NCBI GenBank assembly: GCA_030248225.1
Contig: JASANE010012178.1
Span: 87,176-151,175 of the forward strand
Length of the DNA stretch: 64,000 nt
Direction: 5' to 3'
From: Trileptium ribeirensis
Lineage: Eukaryota; Nematoda; Enoplea; Enoplida; Thoracostomopsidae
This document shows, one piece after another, positions 23,551-35,246 of this stretch. Positions within the stretch are counted from its first letter, which is position 1, and every line of letters begins with the position of its first letter. Both the position numbers and the translations under genes were made by a program. The notes beneath the pieces are model-generated. The model was not told the origin of the DNA. It searched no databases and worked only from the letters and a program-made list of their open reading frames with translations.

Positions 23551-24008
23551 ACGCCGACATTCTACCCTTAAGTCAGCAGACTTTCGACAGCTATGACTAA
23601 GGTTTATATATCTTATTTTGTGATCCGAGCCAGTGGGGGCTTTCGTTAGTCTAGGAGTATACCTAGAAATATGATCTCACTCCAGGAAAACAAATACATG
23701 ATTAGACCAAGCAAACAAAGATATTGAAATATATATGACGTCAAACACAAGTTTATACACATTACTGGGCACTGACATTTTTCTATTACCCATCCTACTT
23801 ATATTTTGCTATGTTATTATCAATTTTTACTGCATATTCTTTCAGTCAGTTTTGTTTTATGAATCTGGATTTTTGTCAAAGCAATGTCTACTGGAGCAGC
23901 GGTACATACTGGCTCACCATGAGCAACTGCTCTGTAATCAATTAATGCTGTTGATCCGAAACACTAGGATAATAGTTAAAAAATTATTTGACATAATAGT
24001 TCCTTTTC

Positions 24009-24031
24009 TTGTTTGTTTGTTTGTTTGTTTT
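24009..24031. repeat. (GTTT)n microsatellite
   Basis: About five to six GTTT units in a row. Confidence 0.8.
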
Positions 24032-24724
24032 GCACTATCGGCTAAATGGTTCTATCACACAATAATAACTAAAATATAGAACGATGTATTTCAGCAGAAT
24101 ACAAATGAAATTCTACACTAAATAAATGAAGGGTCTATTCAACAGTTTCACGTAATTAGTCCATGTCGAAGATACGGGCGGTAATTGTTGTACAGTTCGA
24201 ATGGCGCCAAAACTAATTCGATCTGTTCCAAGGTAGTGAAAGAGCTATGAAATTTTATGTGAAATGCGTTATGAGGGATAATTTGGTAAATTTTTTAAGT
24301 TCCATTCCGAAGCGATTGGACTGATTTTAATATAATATGACCCAGATAGAAATTCATATAAAGGTATAAAAACACTAGGAGGACATCAGAGGTGATCCTA
24401 GCTTTCCAAAAAGCGAAAAAAGCTGCTATCAAAAATATGACCAAAATGGACAGTTCCTAAACAATCTAATGAGTTGAATCGTATAATGTCAATATCGTTC
24501 GAACTTTAAAGTTGATCAATTTGCGGTTGGGCTGGGAGATTCCCAAATTAGGATAAACGCTAAGTAACAAGGGGACTAGCGTCGGAATTTGTCATTTCGG
24601 TAGTGTTGTCCTGTAATCGTTTCTAGTGTAGAACCTAACTGGGATTAATGCCAAACTTGTGTTTGTTTCAAATGTTCTATTCCAGCTTTTTTTACATTAT
24701 ATTGATAAAATTGAAATATATTCG

Positions 24725-24938
24725 ATGGATATAGGTCGTCTATGCAGCTACTTGCCTCTGCTTGTCGCTCTATTATCATTTTACTGCATTCGGCCGGCCA
24801 TTTGCAAACGATCGGACTATATTGGTACTAAAAAGTTTAAAGAAATTGAGCGATGCGAAGACGAACGAAAACGCAATGGAAAAATTGTCAAAAAATTTTA
24901 TCTAATTAAACGCGGTAATGTTGAAGATTGTACAACAG
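24725..24938 (+). CDS. secreted protein, exon 1 (signal peptide)
   Basis: Start ATG at 24725. The chain begins MDIGRLCSYLPLLVALLSFY, a short polar head then a leucine-rich core, with a likely cut after ...RPAIC. A charged stretch follows (KKFKEIERCEDERKRNGK) and the exon ends VEDCTT plus one base, before GTTAGT. The in-frame codons upstream of the ATG lack a better start. A pyrimidine-rich attccag about 40 bases upstream could be an intron or trans-splice acceptor. Confidence 0.75.
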
Positions 24939-26741
24939 GTTAGTTTTTAGCTTTGTTTAGTATAACATCTTATGACTTTATCAAAACTTTCATATCAATT
25001 CAGTGACCTGATTAACATGTAAAGTGGGTGACCGAAACAATATGTTGTATTGTTTTGTATTCTTTCAGAAAATGTTATTCGAAAAAAAGTAGTACCTATG
25101 CCATGATTTGAATTTTTTTAAATGTAGCGAGATATATACACAAATGTATCAAACCTCATGTAGAATGTTATAAATACAGCAATTTCACGCAAACGTTCAC
25201 GAATTTTAAACAACTATATTTTGTTGCCAATCACCACGTGATCCTAAACGCACGAAATTTGCTGAATTTTTGTGTTAAATCCATATTGATTGCAAATGTT
25301 TTACTCGAAATATCATAGTATTATGACACTTATATATGCCGAATCGGCTGATACCGCGAATTATCAATTTTTCAACTGCTGTTAAACTTGAAGTTTAATT
25401 ACCGAAATTGGAAAGAATTAAAGTACAGAAATAGTGCAATGTTACTTATCTAAATTACGAATACTTTCAAATAATTTCTACTTTTAAAAATAATCTTTTT
25501 CATGTCATATAACACGGTTTAGGATATACTAGTCCTAAAAGGGCCAAGGTGTACCGATTTACATTAAAGCATTAAATCTTTATTGGTATTAATTGGAAAC
25601 TATATTGGAACAACCGATATTAGTATCTGGTTAGAAACATTTAGGTCGCCAGTTGGGTACCGTTGGGTTATAATTTAGGTAACCGTGTGGGATTAACTCA
25701 TGTAACATGGTTTGATGAAAAGTGTTAATAACGTCGCTCCTTCCACGCTGATCAGTGTTACTACAAATTGATTTTGAGCATACGGACATTCAATCTTTGT
25801 CCTCATAGTATGTGTATGCGCTAAATACACTCTGCAAAATTGAAAAGAAATGTTAAAATATTGTTAAACTCACAAATTATTCGAAAACTATCGTAATTTA
25901 AATAAGTATAAGGTTTTATAGTTGTTCTTTAACTTTTTCTAATTTAGCTCTCAAAACTTCAGTTTCAGGGGTAGTTAGAAATTGGCCCGTTAAGCCATTT
26001 CCGTGTACGATACATAATGCCATGATATTTTAAATTTAAATTAAATTTAGCTTAATTTTAATTAAAACAGCGTGTAATTGAAAAGGTAATTTCTAGCATA
26101 CAGTATGATCCTTCTTACCACCGAGATAAGTATTTAATTTTGGTTCACGTAATTTTTTTGAATGTACGTTGATACACCTGTATGTTTTGCCCAGTCCATC
26201 GATATAATATGTAACGGACTGTGCGGTTTTACGATATTAAATATGTGACCTCTTTGAAAACTTTAGGCAGACTAAATCTATAAATACCATACTAATGGAA
26301 TTTTATCTTAAGATATATAATGTCTAATACCAATAAAGATTCGCGATTGCTGCCCGTGATATTGCTGAAATGGCATAAACACTTTCTATGTGTGTACTGG
26401 CTTCTCTTCACGACGTTTGTTTGGAAAATTCTGGCTACTAATGCCGCAAAACGAGAGATCAATATGATTCGCCGACTGCTCCGCTGCGTAATGCAACACA
26501 TTCCATACTTCAATAGCGCTCTTAATACAAATAGCATGATGACTTTTGAATAATTGCTTTTTCTTATATTTGAACTGAGACCAATAAATGTGATGTTTAA
26601 AATTTCATTTATTCATATATTGTCGTTATTATAATTTTGGTTTAAATTGAGTTACCACGTCCTGTTTAGTGCGTCCATGTGGTTTGCCTATTTTTATATG
26701 TTAGCCGTATTTAGTGTGTACTTAAGAACTATATTTTTTAG

Positions 26742-26857
26742 GCAAAACACATGTTGAAATGCGAAAACTTGTGCTACGAAATGACGCAGAGAAAGGCGAA
26801 TCTGACAGCTTTCCGAAGGGAGAAGTTCTTGAAATCCCTGGCTGCTTCAGTATTGAT
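26742..26857 (+). CDS. secreted protein, exon 2
   Basis: The acceptor is TTTTTTAG and the donor GTAAAT. The phase-1 entry completes a glycine and reads GKTHVEMRKLVLRNDAEKGE then FPKGEVLEIPGCFSID, ending in phase 0. The frame is open across the exon and closes in the intron, as expected. Confidence 0.75.
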
Positions 26858-28641
26858 GTAAATATATATTGGATTTAAAAAGAATAACCGCATACAATGA
26901 TTGGTGTATCTTCGTCAGATATTCTGGCTTACAACCGTTATCATAAATTTCTTCAAAATAAACCAGTTCTCCGAATTGACTATGTCGAACTTTATCGTTT
27001 GCATGAATTTCAATATTGGATAATGGCTTAGCATATGAGCTATGACCATGATTGGAAATTGTTGCAATTGGAAATTTATTATGCGTTACAACCACTAATT
27101 ATTGCACTTTAAATCATCTTTGATGTTATAAAAATCCAAATAAGACGTTATTTGTTTTTTTGATACTTCTTTGTCCAAAATATCGTTCTGTGCATCTCGT
27201 CGCTGAATTTGCCTTATATATTTAGACAAATATATTTTGCAAATAGTCGTGTTGTATGTGCTTTGGTCAGGAATTGTAGGCCTAGTTAAGAATAGTTATC
27301 AAAATTGTTCCCTATGTCTTCCTATAATGTAAATGCGTACAATATTTTGGCAGCCTTTTCTCAGACATATTACTTAAAACATTCTATTGAATACTGGGCA
27401 GTAGCTTCATTCCGTGAAGCAATTGGTAATTTGGAGATGAAAAGTAGGGAGAACGATCTGCTAGCCTTGTTGTATGACCAATGGCGCGGGTGTCTGTAGT
27501 TAGCGTTGGCATCCTGCTTATAAGGTATATATTGATACAGCCGTTGAGGAACATGGCAATTAAGAAATTTATAGCCGTAGTTTGCCCATGCCAGGTTATT
27601 TCTGGTCAAAACCTAGATAAATTAAGTCGTACCAGTTTAGTTGTTGAGTATATGGATAAGTTAAGAATTATTCGGACCATTCGGCGCTGTAATTTTTCCA
27701 GTTTTTCTATTTGGCATAGAATAAAACAGAGCAACTAGGCAAGCCGTACTGGAAAAGCGGACGAATATATCAAACGTAAACTTCACGCAATATTGACACT
27801 GATCTCATGTGATAGTACAATCGTTTGAGGAGAAATATCCGGTAAGCTAAATATACTGTATGGCTTATTGAATAAATAATGCTTTGAGGCTATAAGTCTT
27901 TTGATATAGTTAATTCAATATGACTCATGTTTATGAGATTCCACAAAGGATACCTGACCGTCACCCAAATATATTGGATATGACGATGAAATATTTTTAG
28001 TATAAACATAGCATTTGTCTAAGCTTTTGGTCGAATAGGTAATATTAATTGATAGGATAGCTTCCATATATAAAGCAGCGGCTAAAATTCGTTATGGCGT
28101 GCAAATTGAAAAATAGCTTTCGTATAAGATGGACGCCGCTTTGGCTATTGAAATGGGCTTGCACCGAAAATTCGAGCAATCATAATGTTTTCGAAATGAA
28201 GCATGACTCATCGTTGTTTGCCTAAATTTTATAATCATTAACATTGTTGACATGCCCTTTAGCGCATCACGTTAGCCAAAACAGCGTACATTTCGAATCC
28301 ATATGATATCCAATTTTTTCGGCTTACTTTGCACATGCTTCGTTATTCGCTGGTTTTGCGGGGTGCCATAGGGACACCAACAACAGCTTCTAAAAATGGC
28401 CACATAAATAGTGAGAGAGGCTCGCAGCTAAACGACCAGGGTCAATTCACCGTTGCCACAAATTTTTTTTTCAACATTACGTGAAACGCACACAATAACT
28501 CAAGCATGAAAGGGTTAAATGTTTGAACGACGAAATTGAATCCAGTGTTTGAGTAAAATTTTATAAATAAAGTTCGTCAAATTTTTCTCAGTGAATTATC
28601 GTTTTTTGCTAACGCCATATATTACAATATATTCATTTTAG

Positions 28642-28814
28642 TCAAGCGTTTTCATAAAAGATACCAAATTTACAAGTGAACTCAGACGTGGAGAAGCTAA
28701 TATGATGGTGCATATAAAGTGGAAAATGACTGAAGATAACCCGTTCGATGGTTTTAACGATCTCCGATGTAAAAATTCCGATAAACGTGGATGTGGCGGA
28801 TCGGGGAATGACTG
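28642..28814 (+). CDS. secreted protein, exon 3
   Basis: The acceptor is ATTTTAG. Phase-0 entry reads SSVFIKDTKFTSELRRGEAN, MMVHIKWKMTEDNPFDGF and LRCKNSDKRGCGGSGND, then two bases TG before GTATGG. If the donor is skipped the frame stays open to a TAA at 28898-28900, giving a short alternative end. The two cysteines of LRC and RGC suggest disulfides. Confidence 0.7.
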
Positions 28815-29239
28815 GTATGGATTGCATGTCTTTATTACTAGCGTTAATTGTTGTAACAATACTTTATTTCATAATGGTTTTTCGATGCACAGTGACTAAT
28901 AAGCTATGATTGTTTTACTAATTGTTTCGTTTAATGATTGGGATGTTGTTGTAGTCTTCTTGTTTGGAATGTTTTCGATTCATATTTCTATTGTCATTTA
29001 TATTACAGACATGACTTAACTAATATATTAATTTTTGTTTATTCATTCCTTGTGCCCGATTAACCCTAGGTGGTTTAATAAACCTACAGAATTTCAGAAA
29101 ATATAACCTCTCAAATTTCGTAAATTTCATAAAATAAAATTTCCAAAATTCCGTGGATAACTGCGTAAAAACAGAATTCTCAATGTCCCTCGGAATATTA
29201 AACGTACAAATTTCTAAACATCCTATAATTTTAGTCACT

Positions 29240-30250
29240 CTTTTATAATTTGTATGATAATAATTTAATACAATTATTGTGCGACGTCATTTTGCTACAA
29301 ATTGTATAGAAAATAACACATATTACAGGCAATTATGTGGCAACCAAATATTACATCGATTGTGTAACAACTTGTGCATAATGTATGATAATGTTAACAT
29401 AAGTTCTAGCAAATGTAACACAACAAATGTATGATTTATTGTGCATAATTTGTATTGAGTGTAACACAGAACATGTAAGTTCTTTTAACACATAACATAA
29501 TATTATTTATGTATCCTTTGTATGAATTTATACATAAGAATTGTATGATTTGTTACACATACCTTGTGTATGAAATTATATGCAACTTATGCATGATAAG
29601 TTTTACACATCATATGTATGAAATTGCATACAAAAATGTATGATTATTTGTACACAAATGTTTGAAATTTCAGAATTTCATAATTGAATGTTTTGTAGCA
29701 CATAATTTTTGAAGCAAAATAAAACAAATTAAAGCAAAAAATTACAAAAAAGCACAAAAATTAGTACAAAAAGTGCAATCATGTCAAAACATTCATACAA
29801 TAGGTGTATCTTACTTCGTACAAATATTTATAAAAATTCATACATTACATATATTGTATTTAACAGGAAATATATGAAAATTTATACTTTAAATATATTT
29901 TATTTCATACAGATACATATTAAAATTCATATATCGCATACGTTGATTTTAATACAATATATTCAAATTCATACAATGCATGCATAATGTATTTGTGCAA
30001 ATATATGTGAAGATTTTTACGTTATGAGACAAATTTCATACTATAATGTGCTAAAATCCTACCAACTACATTTGTATATTTTATACAACCAGATCTGAAA
30101 ATTCAGACAAAAGGCAATACCTCCGAATAAAACTCAATACAAAATTGTTTGAAATTTGTACAATACAAATGTGTGAATTGTCGCACTTAAATTGTGTATG
30201 GAAACCAGACCACACAAATATATGACATAATACACATATATGTATCACAC
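29240..30250. repeat. AT-rich degenerate repeat tract
   Basis: About 1 kb in which tgtatgaaat, ttacacat, attcatac and tacaaat words recur every few tens of bases on both strands. No regular period can be fixed by eye. It lies in the long intron between exons 3 and 4. Confidence 0.5.
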
Positions 30251-31400
30251 ATATATTATTTTTAAGAGCGCATATAATTCAAAGTCCTAATTTTTGTCGG
30301 TACTTAAATATAATATATCTTATTTTCCAAAACTCAAGTGAGAATCTCAAGTAACCCTCAAGGCTTTTCAGTATAACCACGAGGTTGTATCGTTATATTG
30401 TTAATAGTTATATCGTTAAAACTAATATCAAAGCGATGTGGCTTCATGAGGCGGCAGCGTTACGCCTAAGGTTCACACTTAGTCTACAGCTTGTATAAGT
30501 ACAGAAATTATAAGCCACAACGATTATTTCTGAAAATTATGCCTCTCTGTAGTACCGTGAAACTACATATTACTAGATACATTATTTTTAGTATTTTTAC
30601 TAACTCAAGTAACAACACTGGTTTACTGAGCTAGTTCTTGTTCCAGTTACCACTGCGATTACTGCAACACTTTTGTGCCACAATTTAACTCGTTGACGAA
30701 TGTGACTGAGATCAGCTGTCCATCTCATATTGGACTAAATAAAGTTAAACAGTAAGTTAGTTGGTTTTGCCTCTTGTGTTACCAATTCTACGTTTAATGT
30801 TGCCTGAATTTAACAAGAATCTTGCTGCCACTCCGTGTATAAAATTTATGGAGATAGCGAAACAATTTATTCAACGGGGCTCTTTAAATTTATTGTGACT
30901 GTGATTTTTAAAATTTTAAAATGAATTGCAACCCTCTAGACTCAACATGCGTTTGTATTATTCAGTCAATTCACAGCGGGCTGGTATACTTTTTAGACCG
31001 TAGGCAAAAACAACTAAGTAACTAGTAGTTCCTTTCCTGGGTGCCCTTATATTCTCATTCATACAACAGACGATGCTAAAACAATAGCATGGAGGATCCT
31101 TAACTACTATACTGCGACAGCAGGTTGCAAATTTTTCATTCAGTATAAAGTGATTCGTACACTAGCAATACCACCAAGTTGTTTAGTTGCATCAATTATT
31201 TCTATAATAGCCGGAGGACACATTACTGGATACCACCTTATTAGACATTTACTAAAATGTTAAAGCTAAAATTAACTAGCAAAAAAACCAAAAGTTATAT
31301 TTTGATGAATAGAAAAATCAGGAGTATGTAAACATTATTAAGTGCAAAAAATCTAATGTATTAATGCAAAAAATTAGTAAGCCTTGGTCCTCCTACAAAT

Positions 31401-31485
31401 GATTATAAGTTTCTTCAACGTTACATTAGCCATAAGTGCATTGGTGAGACTTATGGCTAATATAACAATAATTGAAACTTATAAT
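31401..31485. repeat. long imperfect hairpin, about 37-bp arms
   Basis: GATTATAAGTTTC...ATTAGCCATAAGT (31401-31437) pairs with ACTTATGGCTAAT...GAAACTTATAAT (31449-31485) around an 11-nt loop, with mismatches in the middle. It is intronic on the plus strand. It looks like a miniature fold-back element; a small-RNA precursor is also conceivable. Confidence 0.7.
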
Positions 31486-31837
31486 TTCTTTAATGTCTTA
31501 GTGATAAACTTGTGTTTCTAAATAAACCTAGGTAGAATTTGACTATAAAAAGGTATATACCAATCTTTTACGTCCTATTAAATTTCAAGTATTAGGTCAA
31601 TGATACTGATTTTAAAACCCAGTAATGTGAAAAAGATGTACTAATAGCGAAAATGTGGCATAAATTCCTTTGATACGCCTAAAAATAGTCACAAGTTACA
31701 AAACAGTGATAATATTAGACCAAACTACTGTGGTAAATTGCTTATAATTATGAACACAAACTTTATTATTAATGGTTATGATTTCCCCGGAATGATATTA
31801 TAATGAATACCAAAAGTTGCCAAATACAACAGCGTAT

Positions 31838-32700
31838 TTTTAAGTTATTTTAAATGAATGCGATATCTTAATCGTAATTTTGCAGAAATAATATTTGTGT
31901 CGATAGCTAGGAAGCCTAGATGAGAACGGTGACGGCGATCCGAACTTTATTTGTTTTCCTGAAATAATTATACGCGATTTTTTTTAATTATTTTAAATGA
32001 ACGCCATCGCGTTAATCGTAATTTTGCAGAAATAATATTTGTATCGATGACTGGGAAGGCTTAGATGAGAACGGCGACGGCGATCCGGACTTTATTTGTT
32101 TTCATTAATTAATTATACGCGAATTTTTTTAATTATTTTAAATGAACGCCATCGCGTTAATCGTAATTTTGCAGAAATAATATTTGTGTCGATGACTGGG
32201 AAGGCTTAGATGAGAACGGCGACGGCGATCCGGACTATATTTGTTTTCATTAATTAATTATGCGTGAATTTTTTTTAATTATTTTAAATGAACGCCATCG
32301 CGTTAATCGTAATTTTGCAGAAATAATATTTGTGTCGATGACTGGGAAGGCTTAGATGAGAACGGCGACGGTGATCCGGACATTATTTGTTTTCATTAAT
32401 TAATTATACGCGAATTTTTTTTTAATTATTTTAAATGAACGCCATCGCGTTAATCGTAATTTTGCAGAAATAATATTTGTGTCGATGACTGGGAAGGCTT
32501 AGATGAGAACGGCGACGGCGATCCGGACTTTATTTGTTTTCCTGAAATAATTATACGCGATTTTTTAATTATTTTAAATGAACGCCATCGCGTTAATCGT
32601 AATTTTGCAGAAATAATATTTGTGTCGATGACTGGGAAGGCTTAGATGAGAACGGCGACGGCGATCCGGACTTTATTTGCTTTCCGGAATTCAAAGTTTA
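31838..32700 (+). repeat. six tandem copies (about 145 bp) of an exon-4 fragment with its acceptor
   Basis: The words ATTTTGCAG/AAATAATATTTG recur with exon-like starts at 31886, 32030, 32175, 32321, 32468 and 32611, spacings of 143 to 147 bp. Each unit holds about 45 bases of upstream intron, the splice acceptor and about 75 bases of exon 4. Units 1 to 5 lose homology after GACTTTATTTG and run into a TAA and the next unit's intron. Only unit 6 carries the rest of the exon and a donor. Unit 1 is the most diverged; units 2 to 5 are almost identical, so amplification was recent. Confidence 0.92.
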
Positions 32701-32737
32701 TCGTGAATTGGCAGAGACAGTCGGAACGTATAGCTAT
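32611..32737 (+). CDS. secreted protein, exon 4 (last unit of the tandem array)
   Basis: After TTTTGCAG the frame reads NNICVDDWEGLDENGDGDPD, FICFPEFKVYRELAETVG and TYSY, then a strong donor GTAAGT in phase 0. The Asp/Asn/Gly run DENGDGDPD resembles a calcium-binding loop, but without a helix pair this is only a hint. Direct joining to exon 3 makes TG+A, a stop, at the seam. The call of the exon body is strong because of the donor and the phase match with exon 5. Confidence 0.7.
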
Positions 32738-35086
32738 GTAAGTATAACTTATGGCACGATATGTATATACTATCAAAATTTGTTTAAACGTTTAATATAA
32801 ATATAAATTTAGAAATAATAAATATAAAGTTTGTATAAACATTTATTGTGCCAATCTTCAGCATCGGGAGGTTCGCAAGGAGCTTAGCGTATTTCACTGG
32901 CAACCTATATTAATGGTATATAACATAAAATACCAATTTGTTTATTTCATTGAGAAAAACAAATATCATCTGAGAGAATAAACTATTATACAATGGGAAA
33001 TCGATTGTAATTTATTCGCACGATTTAAATGAACTTAGTGCAGTCCTGCAGTATTCCACTGGATAATTAAAGCTAGTAATATTGTAAAACTGATCTTGAA
33101 TTTATAAAACAAAATACTTTGTAACTAGATCATTAACGACGTTTTTCCACATAAAATTATGTATATTTCATAATCATATTTGCCGGATATTTGAACAAAT
33201 AGGTAAATGCCAACCCTAACAAATACTTTTTATTTGTAGCGCTAGGTTACTGTGCATGAGCTATTGCTGGCCTAATTTACATGAAATTAAGATTTACCAA
33301 CATCGATGCATTGCCCTACGGATCCCTCATTTGTTGGCTGAAAATCGTCGTAAAACTATTTCAAAAAGAACTTAATTTGGATTCGAGAAAAATTACTGAA
33401 TTCCTGAAAATAAAAAAATTTGTCGAAAGAAGCGCTAACTTCATGTAAACTCAGTCTAGTCACAGTGACATAATGTATATTATTACATGCATTGACACCA
33501 CCAATTCATTTAACCGCCCGTTAATTAAAGTGCTTTTTCGTATAAAATTAAGTCAGTAAAGTCGGGATACTATTTTTAGGTTAATTTTCAACATGCCACC
33601 TAAAGCTTTCCAATCAATATCCGAAGCCGCTTTCATGTACACAACGTTTTAATGTAGTTTTGTGGGCAAAAAACCTTTATAAATTTCGCTATTACAGTCT
33701 ACAATCTGCAAAGCTTGCAGCGTTTCTTGCAGTATATATTAGTATGATAAATCCATACTTATATACTCTATCCAAGATCTAGGTTTTACGAAGCAAGGTA
33801 GCCAACTGATTTTCAGACCAACTAATTGCTGCTGTTTTACAAAAACAAATTTTACTGATCATGAGACCTTACATAGTGTACAATTTATACGATTCAGTTA
33901 CGATATACACGCAAATAACAGTCGAGGCAGCAAAAGAATGAACTGTGAAAATTTATTTGTTAGCATCAAGTGCCTATGTATAGCCCTCTATATTTGCGTG
34001 TTTTTTTCAATTTAGCATAGTGTCGAACACATGTGTAACTGACAGTGCTTAAATATATATATCCAATAGGAAATGCAAAAAATAGCATTGAAACAACTGT
34101 CTACACCAAGTACTTGTGGCTTAAGCTAGTGAGCAACGTAACTTATTGTTATATCTGAATATAGGGCGACATCGGGTTTGTTTTGCGCAAAAATCATGTA
34201 TTTTCATTAGAAAGGCATGTCACTACAACAGGCATAATGGATAGACCAGAATTAGTTTCAACACACACATCCTTCATCGGCTATTGTCAAATCAAGTATC
34301 TTGTAGCCGATGTATAGGAGTCTCAACAGGCCTTGCTTAGAGCAGTATATTGAAGGATCATTAGCTTTGTGGGCCTCCAAACATGTAGAAACGCTTGTGC
34401 TTTCTAAAATTCTAGGTAGGCTGCTTGTGAGGACTACTACGTGCATACATAGTAATTTCATTTTTAATTGAATAATTTTCCGTGGACATTTTTAGTTAGG
34501 CCTAAATATTGAAGGCGCAAACGGGAGGTTTTCGGTTTCGAATAGCTAGCGAACGTTACCACTAACATTTGTAAAACAGTTGAATATATTAGGAAGTAAA
34601 ATAGGCAACTCAAGCCGATAATTCACAGTCCGACCAAACGCGATAGCAATGTTAACGCATCGGAAATTCATTGTCATATCTCAAACAGCTAGCACTAAGA
34701 TGCTAGCCCTGTCTTGAACTCGCTAAATCCTGCTAAATTTCACATGGTATAGCATTATGCATTGCAGTGGAAATATAACGTAAGAGAAACGAATACTCGA
34801 TTAAATATTATGCCGTTTGACTGCGACGATGAAAACTATATTGAGATTGGATAATTGGCTCACACTAATAGCTAAACTACGACACCGACTTGTTTTCAAC
34901 AACGGAATTGCTGCTTTAGATTTGCTTGCGAACAGCGATACTATCCATATTCAAAATTGATAGGTAGCAAACAAGAGTTTTCAGCGAACGACTAATCACA
35001 AAATAAGTTAGTTAGTAGTGTCCTCCTATAATTACTCGCAATGGGTTCTTTCTACCATTGCATACAAAGCGCCGCGCAAAAATTTT

Positions 35087-35110
35087 TGTCACAGCCGTCA
35101 GGCTGTGACA
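35087..35110. repeat. perfect hairpin, 10-bp arms
   Basis: TGTCACAGCC, loop GTCA, GGCTGTGACA. Confidence 0.7.
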
Positions 35111-35218
35111 TTGATTTCACCTTCTGTCAGACGGTGCATTAAAGCTTTAATTGCACTGCACTGCACTGCACGTATCTGTTATAGTCATAAAAGCCTTTTC
35201 AGATCCGACCGCTGGAGT

Positions 35219-35246
35219 CTGCATGCCAGGCAAAAATGGCATGCAG
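35219..35246. repeat. perfect hairpin, 10-bp arms
   Basis: CTGCATGCCA, loop GGCAAAAA, TGGCATGCAG. It lies 110 bases from the hairpin at 35087; a GCACT tandem tract (about 35150-35171) sits between them. Confidence 0.7.

Noticed and set aside
26292..26553. Frames on both strands at 26.3 to 26.55 kb as an exon
   Set aside because: They lie between exons 1 and 2 of the secreted-protein gene, lack matching splice phases, and share only a short phrase with 45.6 kb; more likely a repeat relic.
28642..32737. Selenocysteine read at the TGA made by the exon 3/4 join
   Set aside because: A missed exon or dead allele is far simpler, and no SECIS-like element was looked for or seen.
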